Source: Chromobacterium alkanivorans
Lineage (GTDB): Bacteria > Pseudomonadota > Gammaproteobacteria > Burkholderiales > Chromobacteriaceae
Assembly: GCF_016937655.1 (NCBI RefSeq)
Contig: NZ_JAFHKL010000001.1
Coordinates: 372,001 to 436,000 of the forward strand
Length of the DNA: 64,000 nt
Direction: 5' to 3'
A program made the translations under genes and the position numbers. Positions 16,968 through 32,464 of the stretch are shown here, one piece after another. The notes beneath the pieces are model-generated. The model did not search any database. It was not told the origin of the DNA and worked only from the letters and a program-made list of their open reading frames with translations. Within the stretch, counting starts at the first letter, position 1. Each line of letters begins with the position of its first letter.

Positions 16968-17788
16968 GCGGCCAGCGTCTGTTTGCGGTTGCGCCACTGG
17001 AACAGCGCCCAGATCGTCGCCCAGAACAGCGCGTAGGCGAGCAGGCTCATCAAGGCGGGGTGGGCGCGATAGCCGGTGAGCGAGGCGATGACGCCGCCGG
17101 CCGGGCTCATGTCGTCAAGCAGCGCGGAGCTGTCCCACAGCGGGTCGACCAACGCCGGCAGGATGTCCATGGAGATCAGCTTTTCCACGCCGCTGAGGAA
17201 GAGCGAGGCACCGAGCAGCAGCAGCATGATTTCCGTGATGCGGAAGAACAGCCGCCAGGACAGGTATTTGCCGCCCAGCTGCAAGAGATAGAAGGTCAGG
17301 AAAGCCAGGCCTAGGCCGATCACGGCGGCGAAGCTCATGCTGGCCAGCGTGGAGCCGTCGGCCTCGGCCAGCATGCCGTAGAGAAAGACCACGGTTTCGC
17401 TGCCTTCGCGGGCGATGGCGATGGCGGCCAGCAAGGTGACGCCCCACCAGTTGGCGCTGCTGGCGTTTTCGCGCAGGCCGGCCTCCAGCTCTTTCTTCAG
17501 CGTGCGGCCATGCTCGCGCATCCACAGCACCATGTGCACGATCAGCGCGGCGGCGGTGAACACCATCACCGTCTGGAAGATGTCCTGCGCGCCGGCCATC
17601 AGGCTGCTGGCGGCGAACAGAGCCACCGCCAGGCCGACGGCGGCGAGCAGGCCCAGCGCCACGCCGGCCCACAGATAGCGTTTGCCGGCGGCGCCGGCCG
17701 GGTTCTGGTTCATCCAGGCGTTGAGAATGCCGACGACCAGCAAGGCCTCGACGCTTTCGCGCCAGACGATGAAAAGGACTTGTCCCAT
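16964..17788 (-). CDS. ftrC: High-affinity iron permease, FTR1 family (FtrC)
   Basis: A 274-residue, seven-TM FTR1-type permease. Two REXXE iron-binding motifs lie in membrane helices: RESVE at residues 10-14 and REGSE in IAREGSETVVFLYG. These are needed for iron translocation in the Ftr1/EfeU family. AGGAG eight bases upstream fixes the start MGQVLFIVWRES at 17788; the longer frame adds an unlikely leader. It lies between the cupredoxin ftrB and ftrD. Confidence 0.94.
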   Translation of the reverse strand: MGQVLFIVWRESVEALLVVGILNAWMNQNPAGAAGKRYLWAGVALGLLAAVGLAVALFAASSLMAGAQDIFQTVMVFTAAALIVHMVLWMREHGRTLKKELEAGLRENASSANWWGVTLLAAIAIAREGSETVVFLYGMLAEADGSTLASMSFAAVIGLGLAFLTFYLLQLGGKYLSWRLFFRITEIMLLLLGASLFLSGVEKLISMDILPALVDPLWDSSALLDDMSPAGGVIASLTGYRAHPALMSLLAYALFWATIWALFQWRNRKQTLAA

Positions 17789-17854
17789 GTATATGCTCCT
17801 GCTTACGGCGGTAAACGGCTGGGAGGCGGTCAAGCGTCTCCGGCAGCGCGGCGT

Positions 17855-18190
17855 TTACTTGGCGACGATGACGCCCTGGCCGGTCTTCATGTGAAATTCG
17901 TCAAAAAACTTGTATTCGCCGGGGGCCAGCGGTTGGAACACCAGGAAGGATTCCGCGCCGGGGCCGAGCACCTTTTCCTTGCGCAGCGGCGTGCTTTCGA
18001 ATTCCGCCGGGGTCTTGCCGGCGTTGATCACTTCGACCTTGAATTTCTTGCCGGCCGGCACCACCAGGCGGGCGGGAGTGAACACGCCGTCCTTCATCAC
18101 CAGCTTGAACACCGGCATCTCGTCGGCGAGGACGGACATCGACACTAGGCAGGCCGCGATGGCGGCCAGGAGCATGCGCGCGAACTTCAT
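17855..18190 (-). CDS. ftrB: Periplasmic cupredoxin-like protein FtrB
   Basis: A 111-residue secreted protein with a signal peptide (MKFARMLLAAIAACLVSMSVLADE) and a single cupredoxin-like domain: FTPARLVVPAGKKFKVEVINAGKTPAEF, ending with FFDEFHMKTGQG. In FtrABCD it is thought to act as the copper protein that oxidises Fe(II) delivered by FtrA before FTR1 permeation. The classical C-terminal Cys-x-x-His-x-x-Met type 1 site is not complete, as is usual for this EfeO-type domain. It follows ftrA after a 125-base gap that contains a Fur-like inverted repeat. Confidence 0.88.
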   Translation of the reverse strand: MKFARMLLAAIAACLVSMSVLADEMPVFKLVMKDGVFTPARLVVPAGKKFKVEVINAGKTPAEFESTPLRKEKVLGPGAESFLVFQPLAPGEYKFFDEFHMKTGQGVIVAK

Positions 18191-18252
18191 CGGAAAGGGT
18201 CTCCGGATTGAAAACAGCGCAGGCGAGGGCATGCGCTGTCTTATTTTAACGC

Positions 18253-18281
18253 ATGAGAATGACTGACGTTTACATTCTCAT
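18253..18281. promoter_or_regulatory. Inverted repeat in the ftrA-ftrB gap, Fur half-site-like
   Basis: Arms ATGAGAATG (18253-18261) and CATTCTCAT (18273-18281) are perfect reverse complements separated by 11 bases. ATGAGAAT/ATTCTCAT are typical Fur-box halves, so this may be an internal iron-responsive site ahead of ftrB. A transcript hairpin after ftrA that stabilises or partly terminates the mRNA is the alternative; no T run is seen. Confidence 0.5.
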
Positions 18282-18315
18282 TCGCATTAATCCTGTTTTT
18301 GCAAGAACAACGGGA

Positions 18316-18858
18316 TTAATAGCCGCCTTTTTTGCCGATGCCGGCATAAGTGAACTCATAGTTCAGTTCGAAGGGCTTGAACCACGGGCCCACGCCGGTT
18401 TCCTTGTCGATGTGGCGGCCGAAGTGGGCGTGCTGGTTGGCCGACGGCGGCATGATGGTGTATTTCAGCTTGTATTTGCCCGGGCCTTGCAGCTTGATGT
18501 TGTCGCCGTAGTGTGGGCCGTCGTTGGCCACCATCGGCATCAGGTCGCCTTTGAGCACCTCTTTGCCGCCCACCTTGCTCAGTTCGTACTTGACCACCAG
18601 GTAAGGCATCCACGCGCCTTCTTCGAAGCCGTTCGGGTTGTTCTTGGTGGCGTGGATGTCGGCTTCCAGGTGGATGTCGGATGCCTCGGCCTTGCGCATC
18701 ATGCCTTCCGGTTCCATCTTGGTCGGCTGCAGGTAGACCGCGCCGATCTCCATGCCGTTTTTCAGCGCGGGCTTGCCGATCGGGTATTCCTTGGCCATGG
18801 CGGCTGCCGAGGCGGTCAGTGCTGCGGTGGCGATAGCCAGTTGGACAAAGCGACGCAT
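18316..18858 (-). CDS. ftrA: Periplasmic iron-binding protein P19/Tp34 family (FtrA)
   Basis: A 180-residue secreted protein (signal peptide MRRFVQLAIATAALTASAAAMA-KE) of the P19/Tp34/FetP family. Conserved features are EIGAVYLQPTKMEPEGMM, EASDIHLEADIHAT and the metal-site histidines in NQHAHFGRH. These dimers bind Cu and Fe at the periplasmic face and feed FTR1 permeases. AAGGA precedes the ATG at 18858. It is the promoter-proximal gene of ftrABCD and has a near-consensus Fur box about 127 bases upstream. Confidence 0.94.
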   Translation of the reverse strand: MRRFVQLAIATAALTASAAAMAKEYPIGKPALKNGMEIGAVYLQPTKMEPEGMMRKAEASDIHLEADIHATKNNPNGFEEGAWMPYLVVKYELSKVGGKEVLKGDLMPMVANDGPHYGDNIKLQGPGKYKLKYTIMPPSANQHAHFGRHIDKETGVGPWFKPFELNYEFTYAGIGKKGGY

Positions 18859-18984
18859 AGTGTTTCCTTTTGGTTTCAATTGAATAGGGCACTGCTCTGG
18901 CCCGAGCGGGCCGCTTGGCGACGCAGGAGGTCGACCGGGCGGATAAGCGCTTTATTGTAGTAAGGCATTGGCTTGCCTAAAAAT

Positions 18985-19003
18985 ACTAATGCTAATCATT
19001 ATC
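18985..19003. promoter_or_regulatory. Fur box upstream of ftrA
   Basis: The 19-base site matches the classical consensus GATAATGATAATCATTATC at 16 of 19 positions (mismatches at 1, 2 and 8). It lies upstream of ftrA with no other promoter nearby, since asnB ends toward it. It predicts repression of ftrABCD by Fe-Fur. Confidence 0.8.
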
Positions 19004-19048
19004 GTTTTCAAACGAAAATGTGTTCTCGAATGTAACAGATGCGACGCC

Positions 19049-19084
19049 GCGCGGCGCTGGCCATAGGAATGGCATGCGCCGCGC
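19049..19084 (-). terminator. GC-rich hairpin after asnB
   Basis: An 8-bp stem, GCGCGGCG / CGCCGCGC, encloses a further TGGCCAT/ATGGCA pairing. It lies just past the asnB stop (19091). There is no U tract, so intrinsic termination is uncertain. Confidence 0.35.
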
Positions 19085-19090
19085 CGCGGC

Positions 19091-20947
19091 TCAGTCTTGC
19101 GTCGCCAGTCGGCTGAGTTGTCCCAGGCTTTCGTCCAGGATCAGCAGTTGCAGCATCTGCTCGGCCAGATGCTCGGCGCCGTCGCGGTAGGCGGCGGCGA
19201 AGGCGTCCACCGCGGCGGCGTCGAGCTGGCCGCGGCTGAGCCGGGCCAGGCGCTCGCCCAGGCCGTCCATGCGCGGGGCCAGGCTGGTTTTCAGCCAGCC
19301 GGACAGCGGCGGATTGAAGCCGCGCTTCTTGCGCGAGAAAAAGTCCGCCGGCAGCGCCGGGTGGACGGCGCGGCGGAAGATCAGCTTGGCCGGCTGGGTG
19401 AAGCGCTGCTTGCCGTCCACCGCCAGCAAGGTCTGGTAGAAGCGGTGGTCCACCAGCGGGGCCCGGCCTTCCAGGCCGTGGGCCATGGTGCACAAGTCCG
19501 ATTTTTGCAGGATGTAGTCCGGCAGGTAGTTGGCGAAGTCTATGGCCAGCAAATGATGCAGGCCGGCCGGCGCATTGGCCGGCGGCGGGCCGATGTCGTC
19601 GGGCGCGCGCCAGTGGCACAGCCGCGTCAGCGGCCGGTTGCCTTGCAGGAACAGGCGCTGCCCGGGGGTGAAGCCGGAAAAGCGCAGCGAATAGGCGTCC
19701 TGCCAGCTCATCGCCAGCTCGGTGGCGAGTTTGCCGGCGCCCTTGCCGTCCAGCGAGGGCTTGATCGCCAGCGGCAGCTTGAGCAGGCTGCGCCAGCGAG
19801 TGCGCAGATGCTTGTTGACGCGTTTGTAGCCGGCCAGCAGCTCATCGCCGCCGTCGCCCAGCAGCACCACCTTGACGTGGCGGCTGACCTCGCGCGCCAG
19901 ATACCAGGTGGGGAAGCTGGACGGATCGGCGAAGGGCTGGTCGAGGTCGGCGACGATGCGTTCGAAATCGGCGGCCAGGTTCTCCGGCATCTGCACCGCC
20001 AGATTGGCCAGGCCCATCCGCTGGGCGGAGTCGGCGGCGTCGGCGGCCTCGTCCAGCTTGGAGCCGGGGAAGGCGGCGGTGAAGCTGCTGAACTGCGTCA
20101 GCCGCTGCAAGGCCAGCCGGCTGGCGATCACGGTGGAGTCGATGCCGCCGGACAGCAGCACGCCCAGCGGGCGGTCGGCGACGGTGCGCATCGCCACTGC
20201 GCGGTCCAGTTCTTGCAGCCAGTCGCCGTCGTCCTTGGCCGGCTGCCAGTAGCGCAGCTTGCGCAGCGAGCGGGTGTCCAGATCGAACTCCAGCCGGTGG
20301 CCGTTTTCCAGGCGCTGGATGTGGCTGAACAGGGTGGCGGGCGCCGGGATGTAACGGTGGGCAAGGTAGGCGTCGATGGCGTCGGCGGAGAAGTCGCGTT
20401 GCCGCGGCGGCAGGAAGGGCAGCACCGAGCGCACCAGCGAGCCGAAGGCGAAGTCGCCGTCCAGCAGCGAATAGACCAGCGGCTTTTCGCCCATGCGGTC
20501 GCGCGCCAAGTGAACCTTGCGCTGCTTCAAGTCCAGGATGGCGAAGGCGAACATGCCGCGCAGCCGCTGCAGCAGGGTTTCAATGCCCCAGGCCTGGTAG
20601 CCGCGCAGGATGAACTCGGTGTCGGAGTGCGTGGCGAAACGCGCGCCGCCGGCTTCCAGTTCGGCCTTGTCGGCGTCCCAGTCGTAGACCTCGCCGTTGT
20701 AGCAGATCCAGACCTGGCCGTCGTCGCTGGCCATCGGTTGGTTGGCGATGGGCCGCGGGTCGATGATGGACAACCGCGCGTGCAGCAGCGCATTGTGGAT
20801 GTCGCCGTCCGTCGCCGGCTGCCAGTCGGCGTTCAGCAATAATTGATTGGCCGCGTCAGGTCCGCGCCGGCCTAGCTCCGTCAGCATGGCCTGGGCGGTG
20901 GCCGCCGCGGCGGGGCGTTGCGAGAAGAAGCCGGCGATTCCACACAT
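19091..20947 (-). CDS. asnB: Asparagine synthase, glutamine-hydrolysing (AsnB family)
   Basis: A 618-residue two-domain enzyme. The class II glutamine amidotransferase domain begins MCGIAGFF with nucleophile Cys2, and RLSIIDP and YNGEVYD follow. The C-terminal synthetase domain carries the ATP-pyrophosphatase loop LLSGGIDST and VVLLGDGGDELLAGY. The length and LPS-proximal style also match AsnB paralogues that amidate sugars or peptides, so primary asparagine synthesis is likely but not proven. It is monocistronic; a MITE-like repeat lies 57 bases upstream of its start. Confidence 0.88.
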   Translation of the reverse strand: MCGIAGFFSQRPAAAATAQAMLTELGRRGPDAANQLLLNADWQPATDGDIHNALLHARLSIIDPRPIANQPMASDDGQVWICYNGEVYDWDADKAELEAGGARFATHSDTEFILRGYQAWGIETLLQRLRGMFAFAILDLKQRKVHLARDRMGEKPLVYSLLDGDFAFGSLVRSVLPFLPPRQRDFSADAIDAYLAHRYIPAPATLFSHIQRLENGHRLEFDLDTRSLRKLRYWQPAKDDGDWLQELDRAVAMRTVADRPLGVLLSGGIDSTVIASRLALQRLTQFSSFTAAFPGSKLDEAADAADSAQRMGLANLAVQMPENLAADFERIVADLDQPFADPSSFPTWYLAREVSRHVKVVLLGDGGDELLAGYKRVNKHLRTRWRSLLKLPLAIKPSLDGKGAGKLATELAMSWQDAYSLRFSGFTPGQRLFLQGNRPLTRLCHWRAPDDIGPPPANAPAGLHHLLAIDFANYLPDYILQKSDLCTMAHGLEGRAPLVDHRFYQTLLAVDGKQRFTQPAKLIFRRAVHPALPADFFSRKKRGFNPPLSGWLKTSLAPRMDGLGERLARLSRGQLDAAAVDAFAAAYRDGAEHLAEQMLQLLILDESLGQLSRLATQD

Positions 20948-21003
20948 GATTTTCTGTCCGAATGGGCAACGCGCCCCGACAAGCCGCCGAGCGCAGAGCG
21001 CTC

Positions 21004-21145
21004 AGAACCTGTTTACGATCTGCTGCGCGTCGGCGATACGGCGTTGAAAACAGCTTCGAAATGCTCATGTACCACCTGTACATTGCGCTTTCTCAGCCGT
21101 TTTCGCCTTGTCTCGCTGTAGCTCGCGAGATCGTAAACACGTTCT
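21004..21145 (-). repeat. MITE-like element, full-length copy A (142 bp)
   Basis: Terminal 18-base inverted repeats: AGAACCTGTTTACGATCT at 21004-21021 and its near-perfect complement at 21128-21145 (one mismatch). The 106-base core matches, in inverted orientation, the core of copy C at 61319-61460 with about 9 differences by eye. The core contains a GTAC...GTAC centre. It has no coding capacity beyond a spurious short frame. It sits between the Fsr-like gene (3' end) and the asnB start, so it may carry or displace the asnB promoter. Confidence 0.85.
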
Positions 21146-21212
21146 CAGACGGCGCCGCAGGCGCGTTGGAAAAATTGAATGGCGGAAGTATCCGGGCAGG
21201 GCGGCGCCAGTG

Positions 21213-22424
21213 TCAAACCTTGTCGCCGCGCAGATCCGGCAGCAGGGCGGCCACCAGGCCCAGCAGCGGCAGGAAGGCGCACAGCCGATAGACGAACTCG
21301 ATGCCGTGGCTGTCGGCCAGCTGGCCCAGCACCGCGGCGCCTATGCCGCCGATGCCGAAGGCGAAGCCGTAGAACATGCCGGACACCATGCCCACCCGGC
21401 CCGGCAACAGTTCCTGCGCGTAAATGATGATGGCGGGGAAGGCCGACGCCAGCACGAAGCCTATGCCCAGCGAGAGCACGCTGGTCCAGAACAGATTGGC
21501 GTAGGGCAGCAGCAAGGTCAGCGGCGCGATGCCGAGGATGGAGAACCAGATCACCCGCTTGCGGCCGATGGCGTCGCCTATCGGGCCGCCGAAGATGGTG
21601 CCCAGCGCGACCGCGAGCAGGAACAGGAACAAATGCAGCTGCGCGGCCTGCACGCCCAGGCCGAAATGCTGGATCAGATAAAAGGTGAAGTAGCTGGTGA
21701 TGCTGGCGGTGTAGAAATATTTGGAGAACAGCAGCACCAGCAAGGCGAACAGCGTCAGCTTCACGCGCGCCGGCGACAGTTGCGGCGGCGTAGCGGCTGC
21801 GGCGGCTTTGGCCTTGCGCTGTTGATGGCCGTACCACTGGCCGATCTTGAACAGCACCGCCATCGCCAGCAGCGCGGCCAGGCCGAACCAGGCGATGCTG
21901 CCCTGGCCCAGCGGTATGACGATCAGCGCCGCCAACAGCGGGCCGCTGGCGCTGCCGGCGTTGCCGCCCACCTGAAAGATGGATTGCGCCAGGCCGGGCC
22001 GGCCGCCGGAGGCCATGCGCGCCACCCGCGACGATTCCGGATGGAACACCGAGGAGCCGGTGCCCACCAGCGCCGCGGCCAGCAACAGCAGCGGAAAGCT
22101 GCCGGCGCTGGACAGCAGCAGCAGGCCGCACAGGGTGGCGCCCATGCCCAGCACCAGCGAGTACGGCATCGGCTTCTTGTCGGTATAGAGGCCGACCAAG
22201 GGCTGCAGCAGCGAGGCGGTGCACTGGTAGGTCAGCGTCATCAGGCCGATTTCGGCGAAGCTGAGCTGGTAATTGCCTTTGAGCAAAGGGTAGATCGCCA
22301 GCAGCAGCGATTGCAGCATGTCGTTGAGGAAATGGGAGAAACTGATGGCGCCCAGCACGCGGAAGCGAGTGCGGTCTTGGTCGGGCGCGATGGAAGCGGC
22401 GGTGGTCATGGACTTGAGCATCAT
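21213..22424 (-). CDS. MFS efflux transporter, fosmidomycin-resistance (Fsr) type
   Basis: A 403-residue, about 12-TM major facilitator with features of the Fsr subgroup: SFSHFLNDMLQSLLLAIYPLL, LTYQCTASLLQPLVGLYTDK and VGTGSSVFHPESSRVARMASGG. Fsr exports fosmidomycin and related compounds in E. coli; the natural substrate here is unknown. It diverges from the AraC-type regulator at 22511 across 86 bases, a layout expected of a substrate-inducible pump and its local regulator. The start is one of two adjacent ATGs. Confidence 0.88.
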   Translation of the reverse strand: MMLKSMTTAASIAPDQDRTRFRVLGAISFSHFLNDMLQSLLLAIYPLLKGNYQLSFAEIGLMTLTYQCTASLLQPLVGLYTDKKPMPYSLVLGMGATLCGLLLLSSAGSFPLLLLAAALVGTGSSVFHPESSRVARMASGGRPGLAQSIFQVGGNAGSASGPLLAALIVIPLGQGSIAWFGLAALLAMAVLFKIGQWYGHQQRKAKAAAAATPPQLSPARVKLTLFALLVLLFSKYFYTASITSYFTFYLIQHFGLGVQAAQLHLFLFLLAVALGTIFGGPIGDAIGRKRVIWFSILGIAPLTLLLPYANLFWTSVLSLGIGFVLASAFPAIIIYAQELLPGRVGMVSGMFYGFAFGIGGIGAAVLGQLADSHGIEFVYRLCAFLPLLGLVAALLPDLRGDKV

Positions 22425-22510
22425 TCAACTAGTGGGTGAATGTCATACTAGCGAGCAAAATAGCGTCCGTCCTGCCAAAATAAGGCAGTTATCTTCGCAA
22501 AAGAGGCATT

Positions 22511-29829
<7,319 letters not shown>

Positions 29830-30019
29830 GCTTTAAGTTTTGCCGTTGCGCTGCTTGAGAAAAGCGCGCTATACAAGGCGGAGGGCCGCGGGAAAGGCAG
29901 ACGCCGGCAGACCCGGGAAGAATACTGCTGATACAATGGCGGACTGACGTGTTGATCAACCTTTTTGCTTCAGCGTTCCGGCCTCGGGCCGACGACGCTG
30001 CCAACATGAAGAATCAGGC

Positions 30020-30427
30020 ATGGTAGGTGTATTGATAATCGCGCATGGCGACCTGGGGCGCAGTCTGGCGGATTGCGCCAGGCATATCCTGGGCCGAGAG
30101 CCGGAAAATCTGGCGGTGATGGCGGTCGACAAGACCGATGACCCGGAAAGCAAGCAAGCCGAAGCCCAGTTGTTGGTGAACAGGCTGGACGCGGGCGACG
30201 GGGTGGTGATCCTGACCGATATGTATGGCGGCACGCCGTCCAATATCGCCAGCCGGCTGATCCGGCCTGGGCGGGTGGAGGCGGTGGCCGGGGCGAGTCT
30301 GCCCATGGTGGTCCGAGCCTTGTGCTATAGCAGCCAGCCGTTGGAAATCGTCGTCAGCAAGGCGATCACCGGCGGCCTGGAGGGCGTGCTTTATATTATT
30401 CCGGGGGAAGGCAATGCTGCGAATTGA
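30020..30427 (+). CDS. PTS EIIA component, mannose family
   Basis: A 135-residue EIIA of the mannose family: VGVLIIAHGDLGRSL places the phosphorylated His at residue 9, and TDMYGGTPSNIA is the conserved loop. It receives phosphate from HPr. It overlaps the HPr gene by 14 bases and no EIIB/C/D transport gene follows, so the three proteins look like a regulatory phosphorelay, as known from Neisseriaceae and other betaproteobacteria. The 190-base gap after cysG holds no gene I can see. Confidence 0.93.
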   Translation: MVGVLIIAHGDLGRSLADCARHILGREPENLAVMAVDKTDDPESKQAEAQLLVNRLDAGDGVVILTDMYGGTPSNIASRLIRPGRVEAVAGASLPMVVRALCYSSQPLEIVVSKAITGGLEGVLYIIPGEGNAAN

Positions 30428-30683
30428 AGTGGAAATCATCAACAAGCTCGGCCTGCATGCCCGCGCCTCCAGCAAGTTCACCCAGCTGGCCAGCCGCTAC
30501 AAAAGCGATATCTTCATCGCGCGCAACAATCGCCGGGTCAACGGCAAGAGCATCATGGGCGTGATGATGCTGGCGGCGGCCAAGGGCGCGACCGTGGAAC
30601 TGGAGGTGAGCGGGGAGGATGAGCAAGTGGCGCTGGACGCCCTGGTGGCCCTGATCAACAACCGGTTCGACGAAGCCGAATAA
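30414..30683 (+). CDS. ptsH: Phosphocarrier protein HPr
   Basis: An 89-residue HPr. His15 in NKLGLHARAS accepts phosphate from enzyme I, and Ser46 in VNGKSIMGVM is the regulatory site used by HPr kinase/phosphorylase where present. The ATG lies within the 3' end of the EIIA gene. With the flanking EIIA and EI genes it forms a complete phosphorelay. Both phosphorylation residues are intact and at canonical positions. Confidence 0.97.
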   Translation: MLRIEVEIINKLGLHARASSKFTQLASRYKSDIFIARNNRRVNGKSIMGVMMLAAAKGATVELEVSGEDEQVALDALVALINNRFDEAE

Positions 30684-30705
30684 GCCGGAGCCTGAGGATG
30701 GGACG

Positions 30706-32445
30706 ATGAGCATCATCCTGCACGGGGTGGCCATAGGCGGCGGCATTGCCATTGGCCGCGCCCATTTGATTTCGCGCAGCATGGACGATGTCGCGCATTA
30801 TCTGCTGGAAGACGAGGAAGTCCCGGCGGAACTGGCGCGTTTCGACGAAGCCATCCGCGACACCCGCAAGGAACTGGAAATGCTGTGGGGCAGCATTCCG
30901 GAGAACGCGCCGGCGGAGCTGGGCGCGTTTCTGTCCTTGCACATCATGCTGCTGGGCGACGTCACCATCTCGCGCGAACCGCGCGAAATCATCGAGAAAC
31001 AGCGCTGCAACGCCGAATGGGCGTTGAAGCTGCAATGCGAGTCCTTGGTCGAGCAGTTCGACGCGATCGAGGAGGACTATCTGCGCGAGCGCAAGAACGA
31101 TGTGCTGCAAGTGGTCGAGCGCATCTTCAAGAACCTGGACGGCGACGTGCCGCAGCTGCCGGCGCCGGAAGATCTGGTCGACGACCACATCCTGGTGGCG
31201 CACGATCTGTCGCCGGCCGACATGGTTTATTTCAAGGACTCCAACTTCGCCGCCTTCATCACCGATGTCGGCGGCGCCACCTCGCATACCGCGATTCTGG
31301 GGCGCAGCCTGGACCTGCCGTCGGTGATCGCCTTGCACCACTCGCGCGAGCTGATTCGCGAAGACGAGTTGATCATCGTCGACGGCTTGCAGGGCGTGGT
31401 GATCATCAATCCGGACGACATCGTGCTGGCCGAGTATCGCCGCCGGCTGCGCGCCTGGCGCGACGCCCGGCGCAAGCTGTCGTCCATCCGCAAATCCAAC
31501 GCCAAGACCCAGGACGGCACCGCGATCGAACTGCTGGCCAATATCGAGCTGCCGCAGGACGTGGAGGACGTGCGCAAGTCCGGCGCGGTGGGCGTGGGCC
31601 TGTTCCGCAGCGAATTCCTGTTCCTGGGCCGCGACACCCTGCCGGACGAGGACGAGCAGTACGAGGCCTACCGGCACGTGGCGGAAACCATGAAGGGCCT
31701 GCCGGTGACCATCCGCACCATGGACCTGGGCGCGGACAAAAACCCCAAGTGGCTGAACCACGCGGTGGCGGACAATCCGGCGCTGGGCCTGACCGGCATC
31801 CGCCTGTGCCTGGCCGAGCCGCTGATGTTCCGCGAACAGTTGCGGGCCCTGTTGCGCGCCTCGGTGCACGGCAAGATCAAGGTCTTGTTCCCGATGGTGA
31901 ATTCGCTGCCGGAGCTGAAGCAGGCGCTGGCGCAGTTTGAATACGCCAAGCAGGAGCTGCGCGAGGAGAAGATCGCCTATTCGGAAGAGGTCGAAGTGGG
32001 AGCGATGATTGAAATCCCGTCGGCGGCGCTGGTGGTGGGCAGCTTTCTCAAGCACATCGACTTCCTGTCGGTGGGCACCAACGACTTGATCCAGTACACG
32101 CTGGCGATCGACCGCAACGACGACTCGGTCAGCCATCTGTACGATCCCATCCATCCGGCGGTGCTGAAGCTGATCCTGCACACCATCAAGGCCGGCATCA
32201 AGGGCGGGGTGCCGGTGTCGGTGTGCGGCGAGATGGCCGGCGACGCCAGGCTGACGCGCTTGTTGCTGGGCATGGGGTTGCGCAAGTTCTCCATGCATCC
32301 GGCCAACCTGCTGGCGGTCAAGCAACAGGTGCTCAACACCCATCTGGATCAGATCGCGCCGATTACGGCGCGCATGCTTAGAACCGAAGACCCTGATAAA
32401 ATCGCCGATCTTTTGCAACAACTGAATGCCGAGCCGGGCGTCTGA
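30706..32445 (+). CDS. ptsI: PTS enzyme I
   Basis: A 579-residue phosphoenolpyruvate-protein phosphotransferase. The phosphohistidine is H194 in GGATSHTAILGRSL; the PEP-binding barrel contains GVGLFRSEFLFLGRD, VLFPMVNS, GAMIEIPSAALV and SVGTNDLIQYTLAIDRND; the active-site Cys is in VPVSVCGEMAGD. It starts 22 bases after ptsH. It is the last gene of the PTS operon, with the LPS glycosyltransferase genes following at once, so these may be read through from the same promoter. Confidence 0.97.
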   Translation: MSIILHGVAIGGGIAIGRAHLISRSMDDVAHYLLEDEEVPAELARFDEAIRDTRKELEMLWGSIPENAPAELGAFLSLHIMLLGDVTISREPREIIEKQRCNAEWALKLQCESLVEQFDAIEEDYLRERKNDVLQVVERIFKNLDGDVPQLPAPEDLVDDHILVAHDLSPADMVYFKDSNFAAFITDVGGATSHTAILGRSLDLPSVIALHHSRELIREDELIIVDGLQGVVIINPDDIVLAEYRRRLRAWRDARRKLSSIRKSNAKTQDGTAIELLANIELPQDVEDVRKSGAVGVGLFRSEFLFLGRDTLPDEDEQYEAYRHVAETMKGLPVTIRTMDLGADKNPKWLNHAVADNPALGLTGIRLCLAEPLMFREQLRALLRASVHGKIKVLFPMVNSLPELKQALAQFEYAKQELREEKIAYSEEVEVGAMIEIPSAALVVGSFLKHIDFLSVGTNDLIQYTLAIDRNDDSVSHLYDPIHPAVLKLILHTIKAGIKGGVPVSVCGEMAGDARLTRLLLGMGLRKFSMHPANLLAVKQQVLNTHLDQIAPITARMLRTEDPDKIADLLQQLNAEPGV

Positions 32446-32464
32446 TCCGGCTTTTTCCTTTCTT

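Noticed and set aside
15447-17036. A 529-residue plus-strand frame opposite ftrD
   Set aside because: Composition is a Gln/His/Arg shadow; the minus-strand frame has clear ferredoxin cysteines and membrane segments.
20856-21083. Short peptides containing MYxWYMSISK within the 142-bp element
   Set aside because: They arise from the repeat itself in copies A and C and run past the element into unrelated flanks; not likely genes.
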